Positions 33,603 through 42,537 of a stretch of DNA of 64,000 bases are shown piece after piece. The stretch is from positions 62,001 through 126,000 of the forward strand of contig CAVOFR010000003.1 in NCBI GenBank assembly GCA_963695075.1, given 5' to 3'. Under the pieces are notes generated by a model. The model made no database searches. It was given only the letters and a program-made list of their open reading frames with translations, and was not told the DNA's origin. The number at the start of each line of letters is the position of its first letter. Within the stretch, counting starts at the first letter, position 1. The stretch is from CAWCAL01 sp963695075 (GTDB lineage Bacteria > Actinomycetota > Acidimicrobiia > Acidimicrobiales > CAWCAL01). A program made the position numbers and the translations under genes.

Positions 33603-34199
33603 ATGCGTCGTATCGGAGCGGTCCTCTTGACCGGAGCCGTACCACTGTTTTTCTGGGCCGCAGCGCCGGCCGGGGCTACCGATGACCTGGTCATCCCGGT
33701 CGACTCGGTGGTGCGTGGTGATCCCGGCGACGTCATCGGTGTCGCCGACCTGCCGGTCGAGGCCGATCTCGTGGGCGCCTCGTGCGACATCGACCTCGTG
33801 TGGGAGAACAACTCGTCGACCCATCCCGACACCGACCTCATCGTGACCACCGATGGTGTGGTCACGACGATTGCCGACGTGGAGACCACACCCGAGGGCG
33901 TCGTCGCCAGCGGCGCCACCGTCATCATCGGCGAGACCGTCAAGGTCGAGATCCGCCTGGGAGCCCACGGGGTCAGCAGCGGCGGGCTCACCATGAACTT
34001 CGCCTGCGTCAAGGACGTGACGGCCACGACGGTCGCACCGACGACCACGACGATCGCACCGACGACCACGACGCTCGCGCCGACGACCACCGAGGCGCCG
34101 AGCACCACGACCGAAGTTCCGGTGGTGGTGTTGGAACAGACTCTGGAGCCCACCGCGGTCGAGGCTGCGGTCGTCGCTCAGCCGACCTACACCGGCTGA
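33603..34199 (+). CDS. Secreted Thr-rich protein with conserved tail
   Basis: A 198-residue exported protein of unknown function. Residues 1-26 are a signal peptide (cleavage near AGAT). A ~115-residue beta-rich domain has one Cys pair (GASCDID and NFACVKD). A Thr/Pro linker of TTTT-xAPT units follows at about 142-170, as in glycosylated wall proteins. The final ~25 residues end in AQPTYTG. That tail resembles the one of the DUF11 protein at 13030-14265. No LPXTG sequence, membrane helix or basic tail follows, so standard sortase anchoring is excluded. Confidence 0.65.
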   Translation: MRRIGAVLLTGAVPLFFWAAAPAGATDDLVIPVDSVVRGDPGDVIGVADLPVEADLVGASCDIDLVWENNSSTHPDTDLIVTTDGVVTTIADVETTPEGVVASGATVIIGETVKVEIRLGAHGVSSGGLTMNFACVKDVTATTVAPTTTTIAPTTTTLAPTTTEAPSTTTEVPVVVLEQTLEPTAVEAAVVAQPTYTG

Positions 34200-34211
34200 G
34201 CGATCCGCTCG

Positions 34212-35660
34212 CTAGTACCGATAGTGCTCGGGCTTGTACGGCCCACCCACCGGGACGCCGATGTAGTCGGCCTGCTCCTGGGTGAGCTCGGTGAGCCGGA
34301 CCCCCAGCGCGTCGAGGTGCAGCCGGGCGACCTTCTCGTCGAGGAGTTTGGGCAGGGTGTACACCCCGATCGGGTACTGATCGGTCCTCCCGAACAGCTC
34401 CATCTGTGCGATCACCTGGTTGGTGAAGCTGTTGGACATGACGAAGCTGGGGTGACCGGTGGCGCAGCCGAGGTTGAGCAGCCGACCTTCGGCGAGCACG
34501 AGCACCGAGTGGCCGTCGGGGAAGACGAACTCGTCGACCTGCGGCTTGATGTTGACCCGCTGGACGTCGCTCATCCGCTGGATGCCGGCCATGTCGATCT
34601 CGTTGTCGAAGTGACCGATGTTGCCCACGATGGCCTGGTGCTTCATACGGGCCATGTGTTCGGCGGTGATGATGTCGAAGTTCCCCGTCGTGGTGATGAA
34701 GATGTCGGCGGTGTCGAGGACATCCTCGAGCCGGACGACCTGGAATCCCTCCATCGCCGCCTGCAGAGCACAGATGGGATCGATCTCGGTGATGAGCACG
34801 CGAGCGCCCTGGCCCCGGAGTGACTGCGCACATCCCTTGCCCACGTCGCCGTACCCGCAGACGACGGCGATCTTGCCGCCGATCATCACGTCGGTGGCCC
34901 GGTTGATGCCGTCGACCAGTGAGTGCCGACAGCCGTAGAGGTTGTCGAACTTCGACTTCGTCACCGAGTCGTTGACGTTGATGGCCGGGAAGAGCAAGGC
35001 TCCCTGTTCGGCCATCTGGTAGAGCCGGTGGACGCCGGTGGTCGTCTCCTCGGTCACGCCCTTGATGCCAGGAGAGATCTGCGTCCACCGGGTGGGGTCG
35101 TCGGCCAGCGACGCTCGAAGGAGTTCGAGCACCACGCCGTATTCCTCTGAATCGGCGTCGGTGGTGGCCGGCACGGCGCCCGCCTTTTCGAACTCGACAC
35201 CCTTGTGAACGAGCATCGTGGCGTCGCCGCCGTCGTCGAGGATCATGTTGGGCCCACCGTCGGGCCATACCAGGGCCTGCTGTGTGCACCACCAGTACTC
35301 GTCGAGGGTCTCGCCCTTCCAGGCGAAGACCGGTACGCCCTTCGGGTTCTCGGGGGTTCCGTCCGGGCCGACGACGGCGGCGGCCGCCGCATGGTCCTGC
35401 GTGGAGAAGATGTTGCACGACACCCAGCGGACGTCTGCGCCGAGCGCGGTCAACGTCTCGATGAGAACGGCGGTCTGGATGGTCATGTGCAATGAGCCCA
35501 TGATCCGCGCGCCGGCCAGGGGCTGCGCGTCGGCGTACTCGGCCCGGGTCGCCATCAGACCGGGCATCTCGTGTTCGGCCAGGCGGATCTCCTTGCGGCC
35601 GAACTCGGCCAGGGAGAGATCGGCGACCTTGAAGTCGCCGTTGAGATCGGTGGTGGTCAC
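34212..35660 (-). CDS. ahcY: Adenosylhomocysteinase
   Basis: NAD-dependent hydrolase that splits S-adenosylhomocysteine to adenosine and homocysteine, in the activated methyl cycle. It has 482 residues, the long actinobacterial form. The motifs NIFSTQDHAAAA, VAVVCGYGDVGKGCAQSLRG (shortened: CGYGDVGKG), VTEIDPICALQAAMEG as ITEIDPICALQAAM, and the C-terminal KPEHYRY with the NAD-contact Lys/Tyr are present. Start is a GTG with AAGGAG 6 nt upstream. A strongly structured 5' leader precedes it. Confidence 0.97.
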   Translation of the reverse strand: MTTTDLNGDFKVADLSLAEFGRKEIRLAEHEMPGLMATRAEYADAQPLAGARIMGSLHMTIQTAVLIETLTALGADVRWVSCNIFSTQDHAAAAAVVGPDGTPENPKGVPVFAWKGETLDEYWWCTQQALVWPDGGPNMILDDGGDATMLVHKGVEFEKAGAVPATTDADSEEYGVVLELLRASLADDPTRWTQISPGIKGVTEETTTGVHRLYQMAEQGALLFPAINVNDSVTKSKFDNLYGCRHSLVDGINRATDVMIGGKIAVVCGYGDVGKGCAQSLRGQGARVLITEIDPICALQAAMEGFQVVRLEDVLDTADIFITTTGNFDIITAEHMARMKHQAIVGNIGHFDNEIDMAGIQRMSDVQRVNIKPQVDEFVFPDGHSVLVLAEGRLLNLGCATGHPSFVMSNSFTNQVIAQMELFGRTDQYPIGVYTLPKLLDEKVARLHLDALGVRLTELTQEQADYIGVPVGGPYKPEHYRY

Positions 35661-35675
35661 GGTGTGCTCCTTCTG

Positions 35676-35757
35676 GCGCCCCTGGGGCGCGGCTGTCCTG
35701 GGCGCGGTTGCGCCGGTCGAAATGGGCTGGGGCCAGCTGGCTCCTTGCAGGACAGCC
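35676..35757 (-). promoter_or_regulatory. Structured 5' leader of ahcY, possible riboswitch
   Basis: In the ahcY sense direction a perfect 10-bp stem (GGCTGTCCTG with CAGGACAGCC, 35748-35757 and 35691-35700) closes a region holding a GCCAGCTGGC palindrome and a GGCGC/GCGCC hairpin with a 4-nt loop. A second hairpin (35676-35690, GCGCCCC against GGGGCGC) ends 3 nt before the AAGGAG ribosome binding site. Leaders of ahcY often bind SAH; I could not match the known SAH consensus well. Confidence 0.4.
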
Positions 35758-35893
35758 CGAAGACCGTGAGGTCGAGATCAGAGTGTACGCATCGGGAAGG
35801 CGAAAGGCCACGGTCTCTCGACCGCAGCGTGATTTGCCTCCATACAGCCCTGCTGTATTACCCTCGCCGGGAGCGAGGAACTCAGGGGGGAAC

Positions 35894-37501
35894 ATGTCCG
35901 ATCAGCCAGGCCGTCGATCGGGCGCGCCACACATCCGACCGGGGTTGCGACTCTCGCGGCGGGATGCCATCCGCCGCATGGCGGGCGCAGGTGCGGGAAT
36001 GTTGTTCATCCCCGGCGCCGGCACGATCCTCTCGGCCTGTGGTGACAAGTCGGTCCAGGACGGGCCGGCGACCGGGTCGGGCACGACCCTGTCCAACGCC
36101 GACGGCACGATCGGCTCCACGGCACAGGACACGGTGAGCATCACCGATGTCGACGAGATCGTCATCGGCGTGGTCGCTCCCTTCTCCGGAGCGTTCACCT
36201 TCGTGGGAGACGTGACCCGCCGGTCGCTCCAGGCGGCGACCGCCGAGATCAATGCCAACGGCGGCATCGGTGGGCGCAAGGTCACCACCGTCGAGGTCGA
36301 CGCCCCCGGCGAACAGCTCACCGCCGCCACCGAACCGGCGTACTCCCAGCTCGCGAGTACCGCGAATCTGTCCGGGATCCTCTGGTGCACCGCTATCGGC
36401 CTTCGCCCACTCGCCGAACAGATCAAGCGGGACAACATGCCGATCATCTCGGTCTTCGAGGATCTCAGCGTCTCCGGCCAGCTGTGGCCCCAGCCGGATG
36501 CTCCACGGTCGGTATTCCAGTTCCTGATCGGGGTCGACGACGCCCTCAACCAACTGACCGGCTACGTCACCGACGACCGCGGCTACACCGACACCGTGCT
36601 CGTTCGCGATGTTCTCCTGACCGCCCCCTATGCGCAGGACATCGACCGGATCTACGCCGAGATCCCCGATCAGTTCGGGCTGGCCACCCACCCCGACATC
36701 GGCTACTCGCTCGGTCAGAAGGACTTCGGTGGACTGGTCAACCAGCTCCGTGACACGAACGCTCAGTCGGTGATCATCGCCGGTGGTCCGGAGGAGACCG
36801 CGCTCATCGTCCAGGAGCTCGACGCCCAGGGGCTGGGATACGTCGACACACCGACAGCCAAGGACCCCGGCACCTTCGCCCCGCACCTGTTCGGCACACC
36901 GGCCAACATGGGCGAGCCGGTCTGGGTGGACCTGGCCGGCGAGGCGGCCAAGACCGGGTCGATCACGGCGTGGACCCTCGGCGGCGTCCTCAACGTCCCC
37001 AACGTTCCGATCGTCGAGATGGGCAGGAAGCACACCGACGAGAAGACCTTCATCGCCGGCGAGAACGAACCGGCCGACGGGCTGTGGACGCTCCTCTCCG
37101 GTATCCGCGAGGCCGGGTCGGCCACCGACCGCGAAGCAATCGTCACCGCCATCGAATCGATCGAATCCCTGCAGTTCGCGACCCGCGTACCGTTCTCGTT
37201 CACCGCCGACCGACACGCTCGAACGAGGCCCGAAGACCTGTGCCTGGTCACGCTCGAACGGTCGACGGCCGTCGACGCCGACCCGCCCTACAGCCTCGGA
37301 CGGGAGTGGCAGGAGAACCTGTCGGATCGGGACTACGCCCCGGTCCATCTCGTGCGCCCGACGCTCGAGGCCAACCGCAGCATCGCTCCCGAGCTCATGG
37401 ACGAGATCCTGGAAGGCGGCTATGGGTGCCAGTGCACCAAGACGCCGGCCGACGCGACCGGTACCGCCGTCGAGATGACCTCAGCGTGTCCCATCCACTG
37501 A
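35894..37501 (+). CDS. Branched-chain amino acid/amide ABC transporter substrate-binding lipoprotein
   Basis: A 535-residue periplasmic-binding-protein-like lipoprotein (LivK/UrtA type). The N-terminus has a twin-arginine motif (LSRRDAIRRM), a hydrophobic stretch and a lipobox ending at Cys in ILSACG, so Tat export of a lipoprotein is predicted. The ligand-binding fold begins at IVIGVVAPFSGAFTFVGD. It is longer than usual LivK proteins and ends with an unusual Cys cluster, CQC and later Cys-Pro. GGGGGG precedes the ATG. It leads a four-gene transporter operon; ligand identity is open. Confidence 0.85.
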   Translation: MSDQPGRRSGAPHIRPGLRLSRRDAIRRMAGAGAGMLFIPGAGTILSACGDKSVQDGPATGSGTTLSNADGTIGSTAQDTVSITDVDEIVIGVVAPFSGAFTFVGDVTRRSLQAATAEINANGGIGGRKVTTVEVDAPGEQLTAATEPAYSQLASTANLSGILWCTAIGLRPLAEQIKRDNMPIISVFEDLSVSGQLWPQPDAPRSVFQFLIGVDDALNQLTGYVTDDRGYTDTVLVRDVLLTAPYAQDIDRIYAEIPDQFGLATHPDIGYSLGQKDFGGLVNQLRDTNAQSVIIAGGPEETALIVQELDAQGLGYVDTPTAKDPGTFAPHLFGTPANMGEPVWVDLAGEAAKTGSITAWTLGGVLNVPNVPIVEMGRKHTDEKTFIAGENEPADGLWTLLSGIREAGSATDREAIVTAIESIESLQFATRVPFSFTADRHARTRPEDLCLVTLERSTAVDADPPYSLGREWQENLSDRDYAPVHLVRPTLEANRSIAPELMDEILEGGYGCQCTKTPADATGTAVEMTSACPIH

Positions 37502-37535
37502 CCCCGACACGCGCCGGACCACCTCGCTACGGCCG

Positions 37536-38465
37536 ATGACCGAGCTGCTCCTCGTCCTGCGCGGCACGCTGGTCGTCGGATCGATCCTGGCGCTGGTCGC
37601 GTTCGGATACACGATCATCTACGCCAGCAGCCGCGTGGTGAACTTCGCGCAGGGCGCGCTCCTCCTGGCCGGGGCCTGGTTCTTCTTCGATGCGGTCGAC
37701 CCTGCCCACAACGGATTCCCCCCACTCGTGGCCGTGGCCCTCGCTTCGGCCGGAGCGGCGGTCGTCGGTGTGCTCATCTGGGTCCTGGGTATCTGGCCGC
37801 TGGGTCGTCGCGCCCAACAGACCGACGTCTCGTGGATCCTGACCACGGCTGCACTCGGCCTCCTGCTCCAGAACGGCTTCCTGGCCGATCGGTACGGCAC
37901 CCAGCCGGTATCGGTCGAGTTCATCGACTCGATCGGTGGATGGAGGGGATCCCAGCCCGTCGAAGGCGTCACGCTCGACGCCCCGACGCTGACTCTGGTG
38001 ATGGGAACGATCCTGCTGCTGGCCGTTCTCGAACTGGTCCAGCACCGGACCGTTCTGGGTCGAGCCTTCCGCTCGGTTGCCCAGGACCCGTTCATGGCGT
38101 CGCTGGTCGGCATCAGCCCTCGCAAGGTCGTAGTCGGCTCGTTCGCCCTGGCCGGCTGCCTCGCGGCCCTCGCCGGGATCCTCATCGGGGCCGACACCGG
38201 CATCAGCCCGCTGACCTTCCCCGTCATCGGCATCCAGGCTTTCGTCGCGGCGGTGCTCGGGGGACTCGGCTCCACGCGAGGCGCCATCGTCGGTGGCTAT
38301 CTCATCGGCCTGGTCCGATCCGTGCTCGCCGTGTGGGGGCCCGAGATCCCATTCATCGAGAATGTGAGCGCGTGGGAGCAGTTCGTGGTCTTCGCCGTGT
38401 TCCTCGCCGTGCTCGCCATCCGGCCGACGGGTCTGTTCGGCGAGCCGGTGGTGGAGAAGGTGTGA
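37536..38465 (+). CDS. livH: LivH-type ABC transporter permease
   Basis: A 309-residue permease of the branched-chain amino acid family with about eight helices. FGYTIIYASSRVVNFAQGALLLAGAW, visible as ASSRVVNFAQGAL, is the classic LivH motif; the GLGSTRGAIVGG loop near residue 245 is the coupling motif for the ATPases. It starts 34 bp after the binding-protein gene and overlaps the next gene by 4 bp (GTGA). Confidence 0.93.
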   Translation: MTELLLVLRGTLVVGSILALVAFGYTIIYASSRVVNFAQGALLLAGAWFFFDAVDPAHNGFPPLVAVALASAGAAVVGVLIWVLGIWPLGRRAQQTDVSWILTTAALGLLLQNGFLADRYGTQPVSVEFIDSIGGWRGSQPVEGVTLDAPTLTLVMGTILLLAVLELVQHRTVLGRAFRSVAQDPFMASLVGISPRKVVVGSFALAGCLAALAGILIGADTGISPLTFPVIGIQAFVAAVLGGLGSTRGAIVGGYLIGLVRSVLAVWGPEIPFIENVSAWEQFVVFAVFLAVLAIRPTGLFGEPVVEKV

Positions 38466-40471
38466 GCTCCGCCGACGTCGAGGCGCCCGTGCCCCGAGGC
38501 CTGATCCGGCGGATCGTCGCCGAGAACTTCGATCCGGTCGGCACGACCTCATCGGACGGCAGCGGGCCGGAGGGCCGGCCAGTCGACGGAGGGAGGCTCG
38601 CCGGCGGAAAGAGGCTTGCCGTCGGAAACCGACAGATCGGCCGCTGGCTCACCCTCGCCGGCTTCCTCGTGCTGACCTCCGGGATCATCGCCCTGGGTGA
38701 GCTCACCGTGCCGCTCACCACCACCGACGATCGCACGTGGATCCTGGCCGGGACCGAGGCGTTGGCCCTGGCGGCGGCGGCCCTCGCCGCCAACGTCCTG
38801 ATCGGCCAAACCGGACTCCTGTCGCTCGGCCACTCGGCCTTCGTGCTGACCGGTCTGTTCGCCGGTGGCATCTGGGCCGGTGAGCTCGGTCTCGGTGGAC
38901 TCCTCGCCCTCCCCTTCGCATTCGTCGTCGGAGGCCTGCTGGGGGTCGGGCTGGCCCTCATGTGCTGCCACCTGAAGGGCTTCTATCTCACGGTGGTGAC
39001 CTTCGCGTTCGGCAGCCTCTTCCTCACCATCTCGGGCGTCTTCCCCGGGCTGTTCGAACGCGGGGCCACGACGGGCACACTCGACTCCGCCGATCTCGGC
39101 CCGCTGGCCCGCAACAACGTGTTCCTCGGTCACTACTACCTCACAGCGATCGGCTTCGGGATCGCGGCGGCATTCATCTGGAATCTCCGCCGGAGCCGGT
39201 GGGGACGGGCGATGAACGCGGTGCGCGACTCCGAGATCGCGGCTCGCTCGGCCGGCATCGACGGCTACTGGGTGAAGGTCGGGGCCTTCGCTCTCTCGTC
39301 GGCACTCATCGCGCTGATGGGGGCCATCAAGGCAGCGAGCCCCAACGTGGCCGAGATCTCCACCAACGCGGTGGGGACCTTCGAGTCCATTCGACCGGTC
39401 CTGGCCGCTTTCATCGGCGGGATCGGCGGCTTCGCCGGACCGATCCTCGGGGGGATCTTCCTCGAGCTCGGCGCCCAGTTGCTCGGCCAGCAGCTGGGCG
39501 ACGGCTTTCGCAACAACGAGGACGAGATCGTCACGGCCGTCGGCCTGCTCGTCGTGCTGTTCCTCCCCGGCGGCATCCTCGACCTGATCCGTAGAGCGGC
39601 CCGCCGGTGGGGCGTCTCGGGGAATTCGAGCTCACTGCCCCTCCGGGCCCAACTCTCCGACGAGGGCGGGACACCTCCCCGTCGACCGTCGAGCGCGACC
39701 ACGCCGACACCGGTCGTCCTCGAGGCCAAGGCGCTCACCAAGCGGTTCGGCGGTCTCCGCGCGCTCGACGAGATCGATCTAGCCGTCGCCAATGGATCGG
39801 TCCACGCGGTCATCGGTCCGAACGGCTCGGGGAAGAGCACGCTCATCAACGTCCTGACCGGCTTCTACGCTGCGGACGGAGGGTCGGTTCGCCTGGGGCA
39901 TGCGGACATCACCGACCAGCCGACCCACCGACGGACCGGACTAGGACTCGCCCGGACGTTCCAGAATCTCCAGATATGGCGCCAGATGACCGTCATGGAG
40001 AACGTCGCCACCGGCGGTCACGTGTCAGCCCACGGCAACCCGGCCACAGCGGTGTTGGGCCTACCGGCGGCACAGCGGCAGCGACTCGAGGCGGGCCGAG
40101 AGTCCCTCGCCACCCTCGAGCTCGTCGGCCTCGCCGATCGCGCCGACGATCAGGCCGGTTCGCTGCCCCTCGGCGATCTCCGCCGGCTCGAGATCGCCCG
40201 GGCCCTCATGGCCGAACCCCAGGTCCTCCTGATGGACGAGCCCGCTGCCGGAATGCAGGCCAGCGAGGTCGAGGATCTCGCCCAACTCATCCGCCGGCTT
40301 CGATCTGACGGTCTGACCGTCCTGTTGATCGAACACCACATGGACCTGGTCATGGACCTGGCGGACGCTGTCACCGTGCTCGACTACGGCCGCAAGATCG
40401 CCGAGGGCACACCGGCCGATGTCCGCGCCGATCCAGCGGTCGTCGAGGCCTATCTCGGGAGCTCGGCATGA
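38462..40471 (+). CDS. LivM permease fused to LivG ATPase
   Basis: A single 669-residue frame joins two subunits of the HAAT transporter. After ~55 polar residues the LivM permease spans about 60-395 (NVLIGQTGLLSLGHSAF, CCHLKGFYLTVVTFAFG). A Ser/Thr/Pro linker around 405-420 leads to the LivG ATPase, with Walker A GPNGSGKST near 452, a somewhat divergent signature LPLGDLRRLEIARAL and Walker B LLMDEPAAGM near 588. There is no stop or frameshift at the junction. The GTG start overlaps livH and the end overlaps livF by 4 bp. Confidence 0.92.
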   Translation: MSSADVEAPVPRGLIRRIVAENFDPVGTTSSDGSGPEGRPVDGGRLAGGKRLAVGNRQIGRWLTLAGFLVLTSGIIALGELTVPLTTTDDRTWILAGTEALALAAAALAANVLIGQTGLLSLGHSAFVLTGLFAGGIWAGELGLGGLLALPFAFVVGGLLGVGLALMCCHLKGFYLTVVTFAFGSLFLTISGVFPGLFERGATTGTLDSADLGPLARNNVFLGHYYLTAIGFGIAAAFIWNLRRSRWGRAMNAVRDSEIAARSAGIDGYWVKVGAFALSSALIALMGAIKAASPNVAEISTNAVGTFESIRPVLAAFIGGIGGFAGPILGGIFLELGAQLLGQQLGDGFRNNEDEIVTAVGLLVVLFLPGGILDLIRRAARRWGVSGNSSSLPLRAQLSDEGGTPPRRPSSATTPTPVVLEAKALTKRFGGLRALDEIDLAVANGSVHAVIGPNGSGKSTLINVLTGFYAADGGSVRLGHADITDQPTHRRTGLGLARTFQNLQIWRQMTVMENVATGGHVSAHGNPATAVLGLPAAQRQRLEAGRESLATLELVGLADRADDQAGSLPLGDLRRLEIARALMAEPQVLLMDEPAAGMQASEVEDLAQLIRRLRSDGLTVLLIEHHMDLVMDLADAVTVLDYGRKIAEGTPADVRADPAVVEAYLGSSA

Positions 40472-41205
40472 ACGACAACTCTCCGCCGATGTTGAAGGTC
40501 CGCGGACTCAACGTCAGCTACGGGATGGCGCGTGCCGTGGTCGATCTCGACCTCGACGTCGCCACCGGGGAGGTGGTGACGATCATCGGAGGAAACGGCG
40601 CCGGCAAGAGCAGCACGCTGCGTGCCCTCTCGGCGGTTCGGGACGGCCTTCAGCGCTCGACCGGGTGCGTCGAGCTCGACGGACTGCGAATCGACCGGAT
40701 GCCGCCCGATCAGATCGCCCGGCTGGGCATGGCGCACGTTCCCGAGGGGCGCCGGGTCTTCCCCGCGATGACCGTCGAGGAGAACCTGGGCCTCGGTGCC
40801 TTCCGCCGCCGCCGCAACCGGTCGGGCGTCGCGGCCGACCTCGAATCGGTGTACGAACAGTTCCCCGTCCTCGGCGAGCGGCGGCGCCAATTCGCAGGGC
40901 TCCTGTCGGGCGGTGAGCAACAGATGCTCGCCATCAGCCGTGGTCTCATGGCCCGGCCGAAGTGTCTCCTCCTCGACGAACCGTCACTCGGATTGGCCCC
41001 GCGGGTCGTGGAGTCGCTCTTCGAGGTCATCGCGGACCTGGCCTCGACCGGGCTGACCATCCTCCTCGTCGAGCAGCTGGCGGGCGTTGCGCTCGCCGTT
41101 GCCGATCGCGCCTACGTGCTCGAATCCGGAGCGCTGGTCACGCAGGGCGATGCGGACGAGGTGGCCCGGGACCCCAGGGTGATCGAGGCCTACCTCGGGG
41201 CGTGA
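40468..41205 (+). CDS. livF: LivF-type ABC transporter ATPase
   Basis: The second ATPase of the transporter, 245 residues. Walker A is GGNGAGKSS near residue 40, the signature is LSGGEQQMLAISRGLM and Walker B is CLLLDEPSLGLAP. The HVPEGRRVFPAMTVEENLGLG segment, seen as VPEGRRVFPAMTVEEN, is diagnostic for LivF. Its ATG overlaps the fused gene's stop. It is the last gene of the operon and faces the PGI/PMI gene tail to tail. Confidence 0.95.
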   Translation: MNDNSPPMLKVRGLNVSYGMARAVVDLDLDVATGEVVTIIGGNGAGKSSTLRALSAVRDGLQRSTGCVELDGLRIDRMPPDQIARLGMAHVPEGRRVFPAMTVEENLGLGAFRRRRNRSGVAADLESVYEQFPVLGERRRQFAGLLSGGEQQMLAISRGLMARPKCLLLDEPSLGLAPRVVESLFEVIADLASTGLTILLVEQLAGVALAVADRAYVLESGALVTQGDADEVARDPRVIEAYLGA

Positions 41206-41223
41206 GGGAGCCTCGTCGGCCGG

Positions 41224-42270
41224 TCAGGCCTCCCGGGCCAGTGCGGCCTTGATGTCGTCCAGCACCGGCACGGGGCCGGGATCGAGATCCTGGTCGAACG
41301 CGAGGTGCAGCGACCAGACATCACCGATGAGCACGAGGTCCAGCAACTGGGCCAGCGGTCCGTCCCCGGCGGCTTCCACCACGAAGCGCTCGTGGACGAC
41401 CTCGTCGACCAGCGGTCGGAGCAGCTCGAATCGGCGGCCCACCTGGGGATGCTCGCCGGAATGGCGGAGCTCGATGACGCTGAACACCTGCCGGGTCATG
41501 TCGCCGTGCAGACCGAAGCCACAGACCTCGTTGTGCATCAGCTCGGGAAGCTGATTGGCGAACGCCGGAGCCTTTGCGTTCTCGTTGACCTGGTTCTTCC
41601 AGCGCAGCGCGGCCAGGTGGCCGATCCGGCCTCCGCCGTAGATGAGGGGCACGGTCCGATCGACGTGCCGAGCCAAGGTCCGGATCTCTGCATCGTCGGC
41701 CACGATGGCGGCGCGGCGGCGATGCAGCTGTGCCGACGCCGCGTCGAGCATCTCGGCCGCACCGCCGAGCAGGCCGAGCTGGTCCATGAGCACCAGCGGA
41801 GGGACCGAGACGGCAGCGATTCCGGCTCGTGGCATCGGGATGGTGTCGTCGACGGGGAGGACGGGACGACCGGCGGCCGCGGATCGCTCGGCCAGCTCGC
41901 CTCCCGATGTGACGGCGACCCACGGCGCACCTGCCGCCGCCGCCTGATCGACGGCCTCGAGGGTCTCCTCGGTGGTGCCGCTGAACGACACGGCGACGAC
42001 CAGGATGCGAGGACCGACGAATGCCGGAAGGGAATAGTCCTTCGCAACCACGACGGGAACCGTGGCCGCAGTCGCGCCGATGGCGGCGAGGACGTCACCG
42101 GCGATGCCACTGCCGCCCATCCCGGCGACGACCACCGCATCGACATCGGCGCCCGATGGTAGGCCCACATGCGGAAGCACCTCTCGGGCCGATCGGCGGG
42201 CGACATCGAACTGCTCGGGCAGTGCCAGCGTCGTGCCCAGCATGTCCAACGAGTCGTGACGCTGGCTCAC
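41224..42270 (-). CDS. Bifunctional phosphoglucose/phosphomannose isomerase-type SIS protein
   Basis: A 348-residue SIS-domain isomerase. GMGGSGIAGD is the sugar-phosphate loop, VSFSGTTEETL the second SIS motif, and the C-terminal half carries the QVNENAKAPAFANQLPELMHNEV block of the archaeal/actinobacterial PGI/PMI family. It should interconvert glucose-6-P or mannose-6-P with fructose-6-P. It follows the Trm112-like gene and manB, an order also known around Rv3256c-Rv3257c, and so probably supplies mannose-6-P. Confidence 0.85.
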   Translation of the reverse strand: MSQRHDSLDMLGTTLALPEQFDVARRSAREVLPHVGLPSGADVDAVVVAGMGGSGIAGDVLAAIGATAATVPVVVAKDYSLPAFVGPRILVVAVSFSGTTEETLEAVDQAAAAGAPWVAVTSGGELAERSAAAGRPVLPVDDTIPMPRAGIAAVSVPPLVLMDQLGLLGGAAEMLDAASAQLHRRRAAIVADDAEIRTLARHVDRTVPLIYGGGRIGHLAALRWKNQVNENAKAPAFANQLPELMHNEVCGFGLHGDMTRQVFSVIELRHSGEHPQVGRRFELLRPLVDEVVHERFVVEAAGDGPLAQLLDLVLIGDVWSLHLAFDQDLDPGPVPVLDDIKAALAREA

Positions 42271-42295
42271 GCCGAGGACCTCGGCCGCGCTGGCC

Positions 42296-42535
42296 TCATC
42301 CCTCGGTCCAGGTCGGCTCGATACCCTCCGCCTGCGCCTTCGCCATGAGCCGATCGTGCTCGTCGTCGTCGACCGCCTCGGCCTCGTCGATGAGCATCAC
42401 CGGAATGTCGTCGCGCACCGGGTATCTGCGATGCAGGCGCGGGTTGTAGAGCGCATCCTCGTTCTCGAAGTAGAGCAGGGGCCCCTTGTCCTCGGGACAA
42501 GCCAAGACCTCGAGCAACTGCGGATCGAGTCCCAT
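42296..42535 (-). CDS. Trm112-like small protein
   Basis: A 79-residue protein of the Trm112/UPF0434 family: LLEVLACPEDKGPLLYFENEDALYNPRLHRRYPVRDDIPVML in pieces, with ACPEDKGPL and YPVRDDIPVML as the landmarks. Only one cysteine remains of the usual zinc-binding set, as often in actinobacterial members. In eukaryotes Trm112 activates methyltransferases; the bacterial role is unclear. The ATG lies 2 bp from the manB stop, so the two are co-transcribed. Confidence 0.8.
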   Translation of the reverse strand: MGLDPQLLEVLACPEDKGPLLYFENEDALYNPRLHRRYPVRDDIPVMLIDEAEAVDDDEHDRLMAKAQAEGIEPTWTEG

Positions 42536-42537
42536 GT

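Noticed and set aside
35676..35757. SAM-IV or standard SAH riboswitch
   Set aside because: The leader is structured, but I could not find the conserved core sequences of these classes, so it is reported only as a structured leader.
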